A stretch of DNA of 64,000 bases from UBA2589 sp038120095 (GTDB lineage Bacteria > Gemmatimonadota > Gemmatimonadetes > Longimicrobiales > Gaopeijiaceae), in assembly GCA_038120095.1 (NCBI GenBank), contig JAYOKZ010000009.1, forward strand, positions 15,932 through 79,931, written 5' to 3'. Under the pieces are notes generated by a model. It searched no databases, was not told the DNA's origin, and worked only from the letters and a program-made list of their open reading frames with translations. The position numbers and the translations under genes are program-made. This document shows, piece after piece, positions 7,978 to 16,784 of this stretch (position 1 is the stretch's first letter; the number at the start of each line of letters is the position of its first letter).

Positions 7978-9582
7978 CTACCGGCGCATGCCGCGCGGAG
8001 GGCCACCACCCCCGCCGAAGGGAGATCCACCACCCATCCGGGACCGCATCTGGGCCATGAACGCATCCTGCTGAGCCTGCAGCTGGGCGGCTCCGACGAT
8101 CACCAGTGTCTCGCCGGCGTCCAGGCCACTGACGATCTGCGTGTTGTCCCAGTCACCCAGACCGATCTGGACCAGCCGCAGTTGGGGAACGCTGTCGGGG
8201 CCGAGCACGAACACCGCCGCCGGTCGGGACTCGCGGGGAGGAGCCCCGCCGGAGGACTCCGCTCCCGGACGCCCAAAGCTGCCGCGGCCGCCCCCGAACT
8301 GTCCCCGCATCGCCTGCATGACCGATCGTAGAGAGTCTTCGCTGATCTCCCCGGCATCTACCTGAGCCCTCAGTTGAGTCATCCGGGCACGGGGGTCAGG
8401 ACCCACTTCTCCTCCCGGCGCCGCCGTGGCGCCGGATCCCTCCCCGGACGACAGAGACCTTGCCGCAGGTCCGTCGGCGGCGGCCGGTGAAGCCTCGCCG
8501 CTCGCGAGACCCTGCCGACCACCCGCCTCATCCGATCGGCCGCGGAAGCCTTCGGCGCCGCCCCCCGGAAACCCTCCGGGCCCACCCCGCCCACCGCGCA
8601 TGAAGCCGGACAGATCGAGATCCTCGATGTCGAGGCCGAGGGCCATCGCCGCGGGACCAGCGTCCGACGCCTGAACGATCGCATTGTTCGGCACGACAAC
8701 CACGCCCCGAGCCTCATCGATCTCGATCTCCACCTCCGCATTCATCCCCGGCTTCAGCAACCCGGCCCGGTTGTCGATGGATACGATGACCGGGAACATG
8801 GTCACGTTCTGCTCGACGACCGCCTGAGGTTCGATCTTGTCGACAACACCACGGAACGTGCGGTCGGGGAATGCCTCGACACGCACGGATGTCGAGAGGC
8901 CGGGCTGCAGCTCGCCCATATCTGTCTCGTCGACGAGCGTACGGACCTGCATGTCGTCCAGATTCGCCATCACGAACAGCGCCGTTCCACCGGACACATT
9001 GGCGGCGGCCGACTGAATCACGGATCCTTCTTCGACATTCTTCTGGATGATCGTGCCGTTGAGCGGCGCCCGGATGCTGACATCCGCAAGCTGGAGTTCG
9101 GCGAGATCAAAGTTGGTCTGCGCCCGAACGAGTGATGCCTCTGCGTTCGCGAACGAAAGGGTGGCTGACTCGAACTCTGTCTGGGTGATGACATCGGCCT
9201 CGAGCAGGGCCTGCTGCCTCTGCAGTTGTGCCCGGGAAATGTCCAGCTGAGCTCGAGCGACCGCGAGGTCCGCTTCCGTCTGGTTGTAGCGGTTTCGGAC
9301 ATCGCGAGGGTCAATTTCTGCCAGAAGAGTACCTCTCTCGACAACCTCACCCACGTCCGTGAGAAGTCGGAGAATCTCACCCGACGCCTTGGACTTCACT
9401 TCGATCTCACGGACGGGCTCGACTGTACCGGTGGCCTCGGCCCGAATGAGCAGGTCCCCGACCGAAGCCTCCGCAGTGAGCAGCCTGGGCCCCGTGTTTT
9501 CCTCGGCTTCCCCTGCGGCGCAACCGGAGAACCACGCAGCGCCCAGCATGAGGGCAGCCCCATACCTCAACCACTTGGTCAT
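7978..9582 (-). CDS. macA: MacA-type periplasmic adaptor lipoprotein with a long Gly-rich insertion
   Basis: 534 aa, much longer than the roughly 370-400 usual for MacA. It has a lipoprotein signal with lipobox ending at Cys21 (WFSGC), then biotinyl-lipoyl-like halves flanking a helical hairpin (about 45-190), then a beta-barrel. Between the barrel (to about 310) and the membrane-proximal domain (about 460-510) sits a roughly 120-residue insertion rich in Gly, Arg, Ala and Ser. The C-terminus is also Gly-rich, ending in GMRR. The insertion is seen in the sequence; its function is unknown. The start overlaps the ATPase stop (ATGA), and the permease begins nine bases after the stop. Confidence 0.88.
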   Translation of the reverse strand: MTKWLRYGAALMLGAAWFSGCAAGEAEENTGPRLLTAEASVGDLLIRAEATGTVEPVREIEVKSKASGEILRLLTDVGEVVERGTLLAEIDPRDVRNRYNQTEADLAVARAQLDISRAQLQRQQALLEADVITQTEFESATLSFANAEASLVRAQTNFDLAELQLADVSIRAPLNGTIIQKNVEEGSVIQSAAANVSGGTALFVMANLDDMQVRTLVDETDMGELQPGLSTSVRVEAFPDRTFRGVVDKIEPQAVVEQNVTMFPVIVSIDNRAGLLKPGMNAEVEIEIDEARGVVVVPNNAIVQASDAGPAAMALGLDIEDLDLSGFMRGGRGGPGGFPGGGAEGFRGRSDEAGGRQGLASGEASPAAADGPAARSLSSGEGSGATAAPGGEVGPDPRARMTQLRAQVDAGEISEDSLRSVMQAMRGQFGGGRGSFGRPGAESSGGAPPRESRPAAVFVLGPDSVPQLRLVQIGLGDWDNTQIVSGLDAGETLVIVGAAQLQAQQDAFMAQMRSRMGGGSPFGGGGGPPRGMRR

Positions 9583-10280
9583 ACCATCTTCTCCACGGGG
9601 TTCAGAAAGTCCTTCTCCATCAACCCGTCTTTTAGATGTACCTGCCGCTTGGCGTGCTCGGCGATGTCATATTCATGCGTCACAAGGACGATCGTCTGAC
9701 CCTGTTCGTTAAGCTCCTTGAACTGGCTCATGACGTCTTCGCTCGTCGCGGAGTCCAAGTTTCCGGTCGGCTCATCCGCCAGGAGCAGGGCCGGTTCATT
9801 GACCAGAGCCCGCGCAATCGCCACCCGCTGGCGCTGTCCGCCGGACATCTCCGGTGGCTTGTGTCCCATCCGGTCTCCAAGGCCGACCAGCTCGAGCTTC
9901 TCTGAGGCACGTCGCCGCCGCTCGCGACCTGAAACACCGGCGTAGATGAGTGGAAGTTCGACGTTCTGAAGCGCTGTCGCGCGCGGAAGCAGGTTGAAGG
10001 TCTGGAAGACGAACCCGATCTCCTTGTTTCGAACTCGGGCCAGGTCATCGTCCGACAGCTCACTCACGAGCGTCCCATTCAGCCAGTACTGGCCCTCCGT
10101 CGGGGTGTCCAGGCACCCAATCATGTTCATGAACGTGGATTTTCCGGAACCCGAGGGGCCCATGATGGCCACGAACTCACCCTGCTCGATCAGAAGATCG
10201 ACACCGTCACAGGCCCGCACCGTCTCGGCGCCGAGGTGATAATGCTTCTTCAGCCCGAGGGTGCGAATGATCTCACTCAA
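9579..10280 (-). CDS. MacB/LolD-type ABC transporter ATPase
   Basis: 233 aa. Walker A GPSGSGKST at 41-49, signature MSGGQRQRVAIARAL near 148, Walker B LLLADEPTGNLDS near 165, switch His in LVTHEYD near 200. It belongs to the LolD/MacB (o228) ATPase family and should energise the permease encoded two genes downstream. The TTG start at 10280 overlaps the stop of the outer-membrane channel gene (TTGA), and its stop overlaps the adaptor start (ATGA), so channel, ATPase and adaptor are translationally coupled. Confidence 0.92.
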   Translation of the reverse strand: MSEIIRTLGLKKHYHLGAETVRACDGVDLLIEQGEFVAIMGPSGSGKSTFMNMIGCLDTPTEGQYWLNGTLVSELSDDDLARVRNKEIGFVFQTFNLLPRATALQNVELPLIYAGVSGRERRRRASEKLELVGLGDRMGHKPPEMSGGQRQRVAIARALVNEPALLLADEPTGNLDSATSEDVMSQFKELNEQGQTIVLVTHEYDIAEHAKRQVHLKDGLMEKDFLNPVEKMV

Positions 10281-11584
10281 AATTCTCTCCCCAGAATCGC
10301 CTCGAGCGCCGCTCGCGCGAGAATGTAGTCGTACCTCGTCGTCACAACGTCAGCGTCAGCCTGCGTGACGGCGTTCTGACTCAGGAGGATGTCGAGGATC
10401 GTCGCGGCCCCGACCCCATAACGCTCGCGAACCACCCGCAGGTCTTCCGCCGCCACGAACGCCGCGTCTTCAGCGATCAGAATGGCCTGCTCGGCTGTCA
10501 GAAGGTTCTGTAGCGCCGCGTCGGCCTCCTCCCTTGCACCGAGTCGAGCGTCATCCTCCTGAAGTCTCGCCACCCGCTGAGCATATTGAGCCCGGTCGAT
10601 ACTGGTCTCGCGCTGGAACCCGTTGAAGATCGGGTAGCTCATGCTGAAGGACATGTTCCACGAGGTGTTCCCTCCCGCGAGCGACGCAGTCTGATTCTGC
10701 CAGTTGTATCCGGATGAAACACGCACACTCGGGATGTACTGCGTCCGGGCGGCGGAAACACCGAACCCCGCCGACGCTGCACTCTCGGAAGCGGCAAGAA
10801 CTGCCGGAGACGTGGCTTCGGCCAGCTCCATGATCTCTCTCTCACTGAACGGCAGGGCCCGCGGCTCGAGGTCAGCAGGGCGCTGCGGGGAGACCGGCTC
10901 ACCGAGACCCACCTGACGCCCGAGGGAGAAGCGGGCTGCACGCAGGGCCGTCTCCCCCTGGAGCACGGCCTGCTGAGCGTTGACCACATCCAGTCGGGCA
11001 CGAAGTGAGTCGGACACGGTGGCTTCACCGAGAAGCGTTCGATTCCGCACGATCTCCATGTTCTGTTCGGCCTGAAGCACGCGCTGGCGCGCGACCTCGA
11101 GGAGGTCCTCCTGACGAAGTGCACCGAAGAAGATGGTCTTGGTCTGAAGCGCGACCTGAAAGCGCGAGTCGGAATAGCGAGCCTCGGCAGCCCGAACGTC
11201 GGCTCTCGCAGCATCATACTCTCGAAAACGGCGCGTCCCCTCGAACACGGTCCAGCTACCGCTGAGCCCGGCGCCGTACGAGTCCGAGCTGCCCGTCTCC
11301 AGCCTTCCCGTAACGTCATTGAACGTCTGAGAGCTTCGTAGAGAGCCGGAGCCACTGGCGTTCAGGGTCGGAAGGAACGACGCCCAGGTGGTCTTGCGCG
11401 TCAGGTACGCATTGTCCACCTGTTGCTGCTGGGAGGCCATTTGCGGGCTTCGTACGACTGCTCGCTCAATCGCCTCTTCGAGAGAAATGCTTTCCTGAGC
11501 GCTCAGGCTCGAGGACACCAACACCGTCCAGCCTGCCAGGAGGCAGACCTCGAGGCCGGGCCGGACCCGCAGGCAATGTCGCAT
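10277..11584 (-). CDS. TolC-type outer-membrane efflux channel
   Basis: 435 aa with a signal peptide (about 1-29, ending in SLSAQ) and two OEP repeats of long amphipathic helices and short strands. The early SLEEAIERAVVRSPQM and the later RYGVGAATILDILLSQNAVTQADADVV are hallmark stretches of TolC-like channels. It would connect the MacAB-like inner-membrane pump encoded directly downstream to the outside. It lies four bases after the Spy/CpxP-like gene within the sigma-led operon. The presence of an outer-membrane channel confirms a two-membrane cell envelope. Confidence 0.92.
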   Translation of the reverse strand: MRHCLRVRPGLEVCLLAGWTVLVSSSLSAQESISLEEAIERAVVRSPQMASQQQQVDNAYLTRKTTWASFLPTLNASGSGSLRSSQTFNDVTGRLETGSSDSYGAGLSGSWTVFEGTRRFREYDAARADVRAAEARYSDSRFQVALQTKTIFFGALRQEDLLEVARQRVLQAEQNMEIVRNRTLLGEATVSDSLRARLDVVNAQQAVLQGETALRAARFSLGRQVGLGEPVSPQRPADLEPRALPFSEREIMELAEATSPAVLAASESAASAGFGVSAARTQYIPSVRVSSGYNWQNQTASLAGGNTSWNMSFSMSYPIFNGFQRETSIDRAQYAQRVARLQEDDARLGAREEADAALQNLLTAEQAILIAEDAAFVAAEDLRVVRERYGVGAATILDILLSQNAVTQADADVVTTRYDYILARAALEAILGREF

Positions 11585-11588
11585 GACT

Positions 11589-12029
11589 TCAGTCTCTCTC
11601 GTCCTCGTTTTCTCGTGCAGCGCGCCGGGCGTCGTTCTCGAGAAGCAAACGCTGATACTCGGCAGCCTGCTCCTCCGTCAGAACACCCTTGATCGCCTCT
11701 CGAGTCTCGAGGAGGATGTCTCTGAAGCCAGCGCTAAGCTGACTCCGCATCTCCTCATCGAGAGCATTCGTTCGGGCGCGATGTACCGATACGATGGAAT
11801 CGATGAGTGTCAGCTGTGTTTCGTTAGGTCCGACTTGTTCGTAAAGTCGGCGCCGGCGCGGCCGGTTCTCGTCCGAGGTACTGTCAGCAACGACTGGCAG
11901 GCCCGGTGACGTCTCGGCCGCGAGGACGGCCCGATCGGTATCCAGTGCGAATCCGACCAGTGCCCCGGCTCCAAAGACGGTAGCCAGCACGACGACCGTC
12001 GTCAGGCGGGTCTTTGACTCTCTGCCCAT
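11589..12029 (-). CDS. Small Spy/CpxP-like periplasmic protein
   Basis: 146 aa. An N-terminal signal or anchor helix (about 9-30, TTVVVLATVFGAGALVGFAL) is followed by a charged helical domain. Residues about 75-135 have the pattern of Spy/CpxP and periplasmic heavy-metal sensor proteins: short amphipathic helices and the near-canonical LTEEQAAEYQRLL. The ATG at 12029 shares one base with the upstream stop (TGATG); the longer open frame upstream overlaps the previous gene and looks spurious. A likely job is periplasmic stress sensing or chaperoning, perhaps feeding back on the sigma factor encoded two genes upstream. Assignment is by pattern only. Confidence 0.65.
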   Translation of the reverse strand: MGRESKTRLTTVVVLATVFGAGALVGFALDTDRAVLAAETSPGLPVVADSTSDENRPRRRRLYEQVGPNETQLTLIDSIVSVHRARTNALDEEMRSQLSAGFRDILLETREAIKGVLTEEQAAEYQRLLLENDARRAARENEDERD

Positions 12030-12451
12030 CAGTAGATGTCCGACGCGAAGGCAACGATGCCGGACGCTGCATCGGGTGAGAGCAGTACCGGACGCGTTTC
12101 GAGCGGAACTTCGACCACGAGGAGTTCTTCTACACCCACTACGCTCGCCACCGGAGCAGCGTCTTCCACACCCGTGTTGCGGATGAGCGCGATCGCGGCG
12201 ACGGCGGCCGCCAGAGCCACAGGCAGAACGGCGCGAGACCACGAGGCCAGAACATCTTCGATCGTCAATTCCACGATCATTCGCCGTCGCGCCAGTTCCG
12301 AGGCAGCCTCGGACATGACCCAGCTACGAAAGCGCAGCCAGTAATTCGGATCTTCAGACGCCGGATCGAGCGACCGGAGCGCCTCGGCCAGCACCAGATC
12401 GTCACCAGACTCGCCAAGTCGGGCAGTTCCCTGCTTCAGCCATTCCATCAT
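12029..12451 (-). CDS. Small single-pass membrane protein, candidate anti-sigma factor
   Basis: 140 aa. The ATG at 12451 overlaps the stop of the ECF sigma gene (ATGA). The cytoplasmic N-terminal half (about 70 residues, with WLRFRSWVMSEAASELARRR) precedes one transmembrane helix (about 75-95, VLPVALAAAVAAIAL) and a short acidic periplasmic tail of about 40 residues. No zinc anti-sigma motif (HxxxCxxC) is present and no family is recognised. Position right behind an ECF sigma gene and the membrane topology make an anti-sigma role likely; this is inference. Confidence 0.65.
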   Translation of the reverse strand: MMEWLKQGTARLGESGDDLVLAEALRSLDPASEDPNYWLRFRSWVMSEAASELARRRMIVELTIEDVLASWSRAVLPVALAAAVAAIALIRNTGVEDAAPVASVVGVEELLVVEVPLETRPVLLSPDAASGIVAFASDIY

Positions 12452-13020
12452 TGAACTTTCCTCAAAATGTCCGGCACACCGGGCCTCGCCTCGAGAGCCT
12501 TTCGGAGCGCCTTTCTCGCGAAGTGTAGGTGGGACCTCACGGTCCCCGACGGGAGTTCCAGTATCTCCGCGATTTCTCTGTGTTTCCAACCTTCCAGGTC
12601 GTGCAACAGCACGATCTGTCTCTGCACCTCGGGGAGATCGCTCAGTGCCTGCTCAAGCGTCTCCCTGAGTTCTGAATCCTCCGCCACCCGGTCGGGCGTG
12701 GGTGCACGCGAACGCGCACCCGGAGGAACCTGATCTGTTTCCCGAAGCGACTCTCGTCGAATCAGGTTCTTGGAACGATTCCGGACGATCGTCATCAACC
12801 ATCCCCCGAAACGCTCCGGGTTCCTGCATTCCTCGAGCCGCTCCAGGGCAACCAGAAACGACTCCTGTGCTGCATCTTCTGCATCCTCGTGGCGACCTGT
12901 GACCGAGTACGCCACTGCGTACGCCGGTCGCTGGTAGCGCTCGACCAGCTGGCCAAAGGCGCGCTCATCACCCTTCAGCGCTCTTCGAACCAACTCGCCA
13001 TCGGAGGACGTTTCCTTCAT
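12448..13020 (-). CDS. ECF RNA polymerase sigma factor heading an efflux operon
   Basis: 190 aa. Region 2 spans about residues 25-95 (YQRPAYAVAYSVTGRHEDAEDAAQESF, then FGGWLMTIVRNRSKNLIRR). Region 4 spans about 120-175 (LSDLPEVQRQIVLLHDLEGWKHREIAEILELPSGTVRSHL). It is first in a tightly packed seven-gene leftward operon ending with the MacB-type permease, so it probably controls its own operon in response to envelope or drug stress. It differs clearly from the other ECF factor at 4244-4825, which has a ZAS anti-sigma. Confidence 0.92.
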   Translation of the reverse strand: MKETSSDGELVRRALKGDERAFGQLVERYQRPAYAVAYSVTGRHEDAEDAAQESFLVALERLEECRNPERFGGWLMTIVRNRSKNLIRRESLRETDQVPPGARSRAPTPDRVAEDSELRETLEQALSDLPEVQRQIVLLHDLEGWKHREIAEILELPSGTVRSHLHFARKALRKALEARPGVPDILRKVQ

Positions 13021-13737
13021 CTCAAGGACACAGACCGCTCGAGTCGTGTTGAAGTGGACGGGCGCGACAATGTACGGTCACACCACATCGACGATACAGT
13101 CGGAGTTCACCGACCCCCTCTTCCTCGCCGGCGGGGTCGGGGCGGTCGCTGCGCTGACCGCTCCTGCGACGGCCGAGCCGGTAGCCTCGATCTCGCCAAG
13201 GCAACTCGGACTCCCTCTTCACCAAGTTGGGCAAGCGAGGTGCCTGCGACGAGGGCCTCTCTTTCGTGAGCGCCTCGGTGCTCAGCGCCCGCACCGGAAA
13301 CAGCCGCATCGGAAGCATCTCCTGGAGGAACGGACCAGAACCCGAGCAACAAGAGCGAAGCCGAGCTCTGGAGGCCTCCAGAGCGTCCCAGGACACGCAC
13401 GTCCCAGCAGGTCTCGTCCTGACGAAAACGGAGCTCGTCCACCGGAAGTTCGCGGGCCCCCGAAGACACGTCCCGGGCCCGGACAAGTGGGCGGCGCTGC
13501 TCCCCCCTTTCCCCGTTGCCTCCCGGGCTCGCGCGCGGACCCCCGGATGCCCGAGTCCCTTCATCGCGCGAGATCGAAGGCGCGCCCTGGGACGGCCCCG
13601 AGTCGAGCTGCCCCGAGCGAGGCGCATGTTCCGTGTCCCGTTTCGACATCGTTCGAGGTTGCCGGTGGGCCGACGACTTACCTTATTAGGGAGGATTGGC
13701 CGCGCCAAGGTAGCCACCCGATCGACCCGAGGCATGG
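13021..13737. other. 717-bp region without a convincing gene
   Basis: Long open frames exist on both strands here, but their products are Arg-, Pro-, Ser- and Gly-rich low-complexity peptides typical of chance frames in GC-rich DNA. I looked for the conserved cores of RNase P RNA, tmRNA and SRP RNA and for tRNA T-arms and found none. The left end must hold the promoter of the sigma-led efflux operon. The right end contains an AT-richer patch (ttaccttattag near 13679) about 50 bp before the next gene. Confidence 0.5.
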
Positions 13738-14208
13738 ATGGCCGACGGAAACGAGGCGAACAGTTCGTCGAGGGAATTCTCGCAGCTCCTGCGCCTTCAC
13801 GAGCAGCTGCTCAGCCAGTTCCTCCGATCGAGAGACGAGCTGCGAGCACCAGGCACGGTTCTCGCCGTCAAGCAGATCAAGGCTCGAACGGGCTCGGAGC
13901 CTGACCTCACTGAACTCGAAACTGCGATCGAAGCAGTCATTCGGGCGCTCAAACTTTCCAAGTCCGGCCTTGAGTCGGCGCTCATGAAGGGCAGCGACGT
14001 CTCCCTGCAGGTGGATGGCGTCAACAACCTTCCCCCCTACCTCCAGCGCTTCCTCGCCGAACATGCCGGTCAACCCGGTTTCTCGTACGACGTGGTGGAC
14101 GACCCCATCCGCGGGTGGATCCTTCAGTGGAAGGAATACACCGCTCAGGGCACGGTCCGTGGGCATGGTCAGATCTGCGAGCGGCCCTACGCGTGGCTGG
14201 AAGACTGA
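13738..14208 (+). CDS. Hypothetical protein, possibly helical
   Basis: 156 aa, no family recognised. The N-terminal half is amphipathic helix (LLRLHEQLLSQFLRSRDEL, then LETAIEAVIRALKL). The C-terminal third is mixed and ends in a Trp- and Tyr-containing segment (WILQWKEYT, then ERPYAWLED). There are no Cys, no signal peptide and no membrane segment, so it is presumably cytoplasmic. GAGG six bases before the ATG supports this start. An opposing frame over the same bases has a much less protein-like composition. It is convergent with priA. Confidence 0.6.
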   Translation: MADGNEANSSSREFSQLLRLHEQLLSQFLRSRDELRAPGTVLAVKQIKARTGSEPDLTELETAIEAVIRALKLSKSGLESALMKGSDVSLQVDGVNNLPPYLQRFLAEHAGQPGFSYDVVDDPIRGWILQWKEYTAQGTVRGHGQICERPYAWLED

Positions 14209-14294
14209 CCGCCGAGACCACTGCGTCGCCTGATCCTCCGCCGCCACAGACCCTTCGAGCCTGTCACGCTGTCACGGTGAGATAGACCGCGACC

Positions 14295-16784
14295 TCAGAG
14301 GAGCGCGACAGGGTCACGGTCGAGGGCAAGTCGGATGTCCCCGGCGGGAAGAGAATACCGGTCGACGATCGCCCGTGCGACATGGCTGAGAGCTCCCGGT
14401 GATCCGGAGCGCAGCAGGAGATGCCATCGCCATCGACCATGCAGCTTTTCGATCGGTGCTGGCGCCGGTCCGACGAGTTCCACCCGATCGCCAAGATCCA
14501 CCCCCTCCTTTCGGGCGAGACCTCTGCGAACCCACGCCGCCACGCCCTCCGCAGCTCGAGTGGCGAGTCTCTGGTCCGGACTGCTCAAGACCACATTGAT
14601 CATCCGGACGTGCGGCGGATACACCGGATGCTCTCGCTCGAGCCGTTCGCGGGCGGCAAACGCCTCAAAGTCATGTGCGACGGCCGCCTGAACCGCGTAG
14701 TGGTCAGGCAGGGAAGTCTGAATGATCACTTCCCCTCCCGAGGTGCTGCGTCCGGCTCGACCGGCCACCTGGCTCAGCAACTGGAACGTCCGCTCACTGG
14801 CCCGGAAGTCGGGAAGATGCATGCCCGTGTCGGCATTCACGACGCCGACGAGCGTAACCCGAGGGAAGTCGAGTCCCGTGGCGATCATCTGAGTACCGAG
14901 CAGGATATCGATCTCACCCTGCGAGACTCGATCCAGGATTCTCTGATGCGCCCACTTTCCGGACGTCGTGTCCACATCCATGCGGGCAAGGCGGGCGGCG
15001 GGAAACGTTTCGGCCGTGACCCGCTCCACCTGCTCCGTGCCTAGCCCACGAAACGACAGGTCCGTGGATCCACAACGCGTGCAACGGGAGGGGGCAGGCG
15101 CCTCGAAGCGACAGTGGTGGCAGACGAGGCGCTGAGTAACCCGATGGTATGTGAGCGAGATCGAGCAATTCTCGCACTGCTCCACATCCCCGCACTCCCG
15201 ACACTGCACGAACGATGAGTACCCGCGCCGGTTCAGCAAGAGAATGACCTGCTCGGATCGCGCCAGCCGTGCGTCGATGGCCTCGACGAGACGGGGGGTC
15301 AGGACCCCCGCACCTCGCAGAGACGACGCTGGAGAGGTGGCGCCCCGTTTGCTCCCCTTCGCCTGTTTGCGCTCCGCTCGGAGATCAATCACTCGCACGT
15401 GGGGCAGCCGACCACCCCCGGCTCGCTCCGGCAACAGGAGGCGTTTGAATTTTCCGGAGACGGCGTTGTGCCAACTTTCCAGGGACGGTGTGGCACTTCC
15501 CAGGACGCACACCGCACCATGGGCACGCGCACGGACGACCGCCAGATCCCGGGCATGGTAGCGGGGTGCATCGGACTGCTTGTAGCTGCCGTCGTGCTCC
15601 TCGTCCACGACGACCGCTCCGATGTTTCGAAGCGGTGCGAAGAGAGCAGACCGCGCGCCCACCGCGATGCTTCGCTCTCCGCGGCGCAGAAGTCGCCAGG
15701 CATCGTACCGCTCACCCGTGGACAGGCCCGAGTGAAGGACCGCAACCTCATCACCGAACTGTGCGCGGAATCGAGAGACGGTCTGAGGCGTCAGCGAAAT
15801 CTCGGGGACGAGAACAATCGCGGTTCGACCGCGGGCAAGAACCTCACGCAGCAGCTCGATGTAGACCAGCGTCTTTCCCGAACCGGTGATCCCCTGAAGG
15901 AGAAAAGGCTCAGGGACTGATTCGTCGAGCGCAGCGACGAGCGCGTCCAGGGCCTCACGCTGCGCAGGCGTCGGGACCAGGCCCGGACCGGCTTGCACCG
16001 GCATGCTGGCGAAGGGATCCCGTATCTCCTCCTCGTCGACGACCTCGACGAGTTCCCTCGACTCGAGACCGGACACGACGCTCCTCGAGAACCCCTCGTC
16101 GCCGATCAGACGCGACAGCTCGACCGAGCTGCCGGCTGCTTCGATGAAGGCGTAGGCCTCTCGCTGCCTCGTCGCGCGCCCGAATGCCTGCTCCCGGGCC
16201 ATCAACGTCTCGAGGTGCCGGGAGATCCTCACGATCCGGCGCGTCTTCACGGTCGGCGGAGGCGGGGGCACGGTCTCGTGCGTGATGAGACCGGCCGCCA
16301 GAAGCGCACGGACCTCCGGCCACACCGAGCCCATTCCCAGCGCCCTTCGGGCCGATCGGACACGCTGCGGACCCTCCCGGTCCGACAGCCACGAGAAGAG
16401 ACGGGATTCGCGCACCCCAAGACCCGATCCGTGGACACCCGTCACGGACACGTACTCGCGTGATACATCCGCGAGCACAGCCGGCATCGCTGCACGAATC
16501 GCCATACCGACGGGGGCCACGTAGTAGGAGGCCATCCAGTTGCAAAGATCGAGAAGATCAGCCGGAACTGATGGCTCGTCCTCCAGCACACCCAGAACCG
16601 CCCTGACCCCATCGATGTCGTGGTTCGGCTTCGTCGAGGTCACCCACCCGATCCGCTCTTCGCGCCGAAACGGGACGAGGACCCGCGTGCCGGGCTTCGG
16701 AGGTTTCCCCTGGACCTCGTATGTGAACGTCCGGTGGATCGGCAGAGGAAGCGCGACCTCGACGCGCGAGCGCCCAGCGGTCAA
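14295..16784 (-). CDS. priA: Primosomal protein N' (replication restart helicase PriA)
   Basis: 829 aa, superfamily 2 helicase that reloads the replisome at stalled forks. The 3'-DNA-binding domain is at about 1-110, Walker A GITGSGKT near 300, the DEEH box near 395, and the zinc-binding block with paired Cys between about 528 and 575 (CRECGDVEQCENC, then CHHC and CTRCG). Helicase motifs V and VI follow (GTQMIATGLDFPRVTLV; QVAGRAGR). The start is a TTG at 16784 overlapping the stop of the M24 peptidase gene (TTGA), so priA is the last gene of a coupled four-gene operon. Confidence 0.95.
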   Translation of the reverse strand: MTAGRSRVEVALPLPIHRTFTYEVQGKPPKPGTRVLVPFRREERIGWVTSTKPNHDIDGVRAVLGVLEDEPSVPADLLDLCNWMASYYVAPVGMAIRAAMPAVLADVSREYVSVTGVHGSGLGVRESRLFSWLSDREGPQRVRSARRALGMGSVWPEVRALLAAGLITHETVPPPPPTVKTRRIVRISRHLETLMAREQAFGRATRQREAYAFIEAAGSSVELSRLIGDEGFSRSVVSGLESRELVEVVDEEEIRDPFASMPVQAGPGLVPTPAQREALDALVAALDESVPEPFLLQGITGSGKTLVYIELLREVLARGRTAIVLVPEISLTPQTVSRFRAQFGDEVAVLHSGLSTGERYDAWRLLRRGERSIAVGARSALFAPLRNIGAVVVDEEHDGSYKQSDAPRYHARDLAVVRARAHGAVCVLGSATPSLESWHNAVSGKFKRLLLPERAGGGRLPHVRVIDLRAERKQAKGSKRGATSPASSLRGAGVLTPRLVEAIDARLARSEQVILLLNRRGYSSFVQCRECGDVEQCENCSISLTYHRVTQRLVCHHCRFEAPAPSRCTRCGSTDLSFRGLGTEQVERVTAETFPAARLARMDVDTTSGKWAHQRILDRVSQGEIDILLGTQMIATGLDFPRVTLVGVVNADTGMHLPDFRASERTFQLLSQVAGRAGRSTSGGEVIIQTSLPDHYAVQAAVAHDFEAFAARERLEREHPVYPPHVRMINVVLSSPDQRLATRAAEGVAAWVRRGLARKEGVDLGDRVELVGPAPAPIEKLHGRWRWHLLLRSGSPGALSHVARAIVDRYSLPAGDIRLALDRDPVALL

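Noticed and set aside
13022..13735. 237-codon minus-strand frame and overlapping plus-strand frame in the gene-poor region
   Set aside because: Both products are Arg/Ser/Pro/Gly-rich without domain features, and neither has a supported start.
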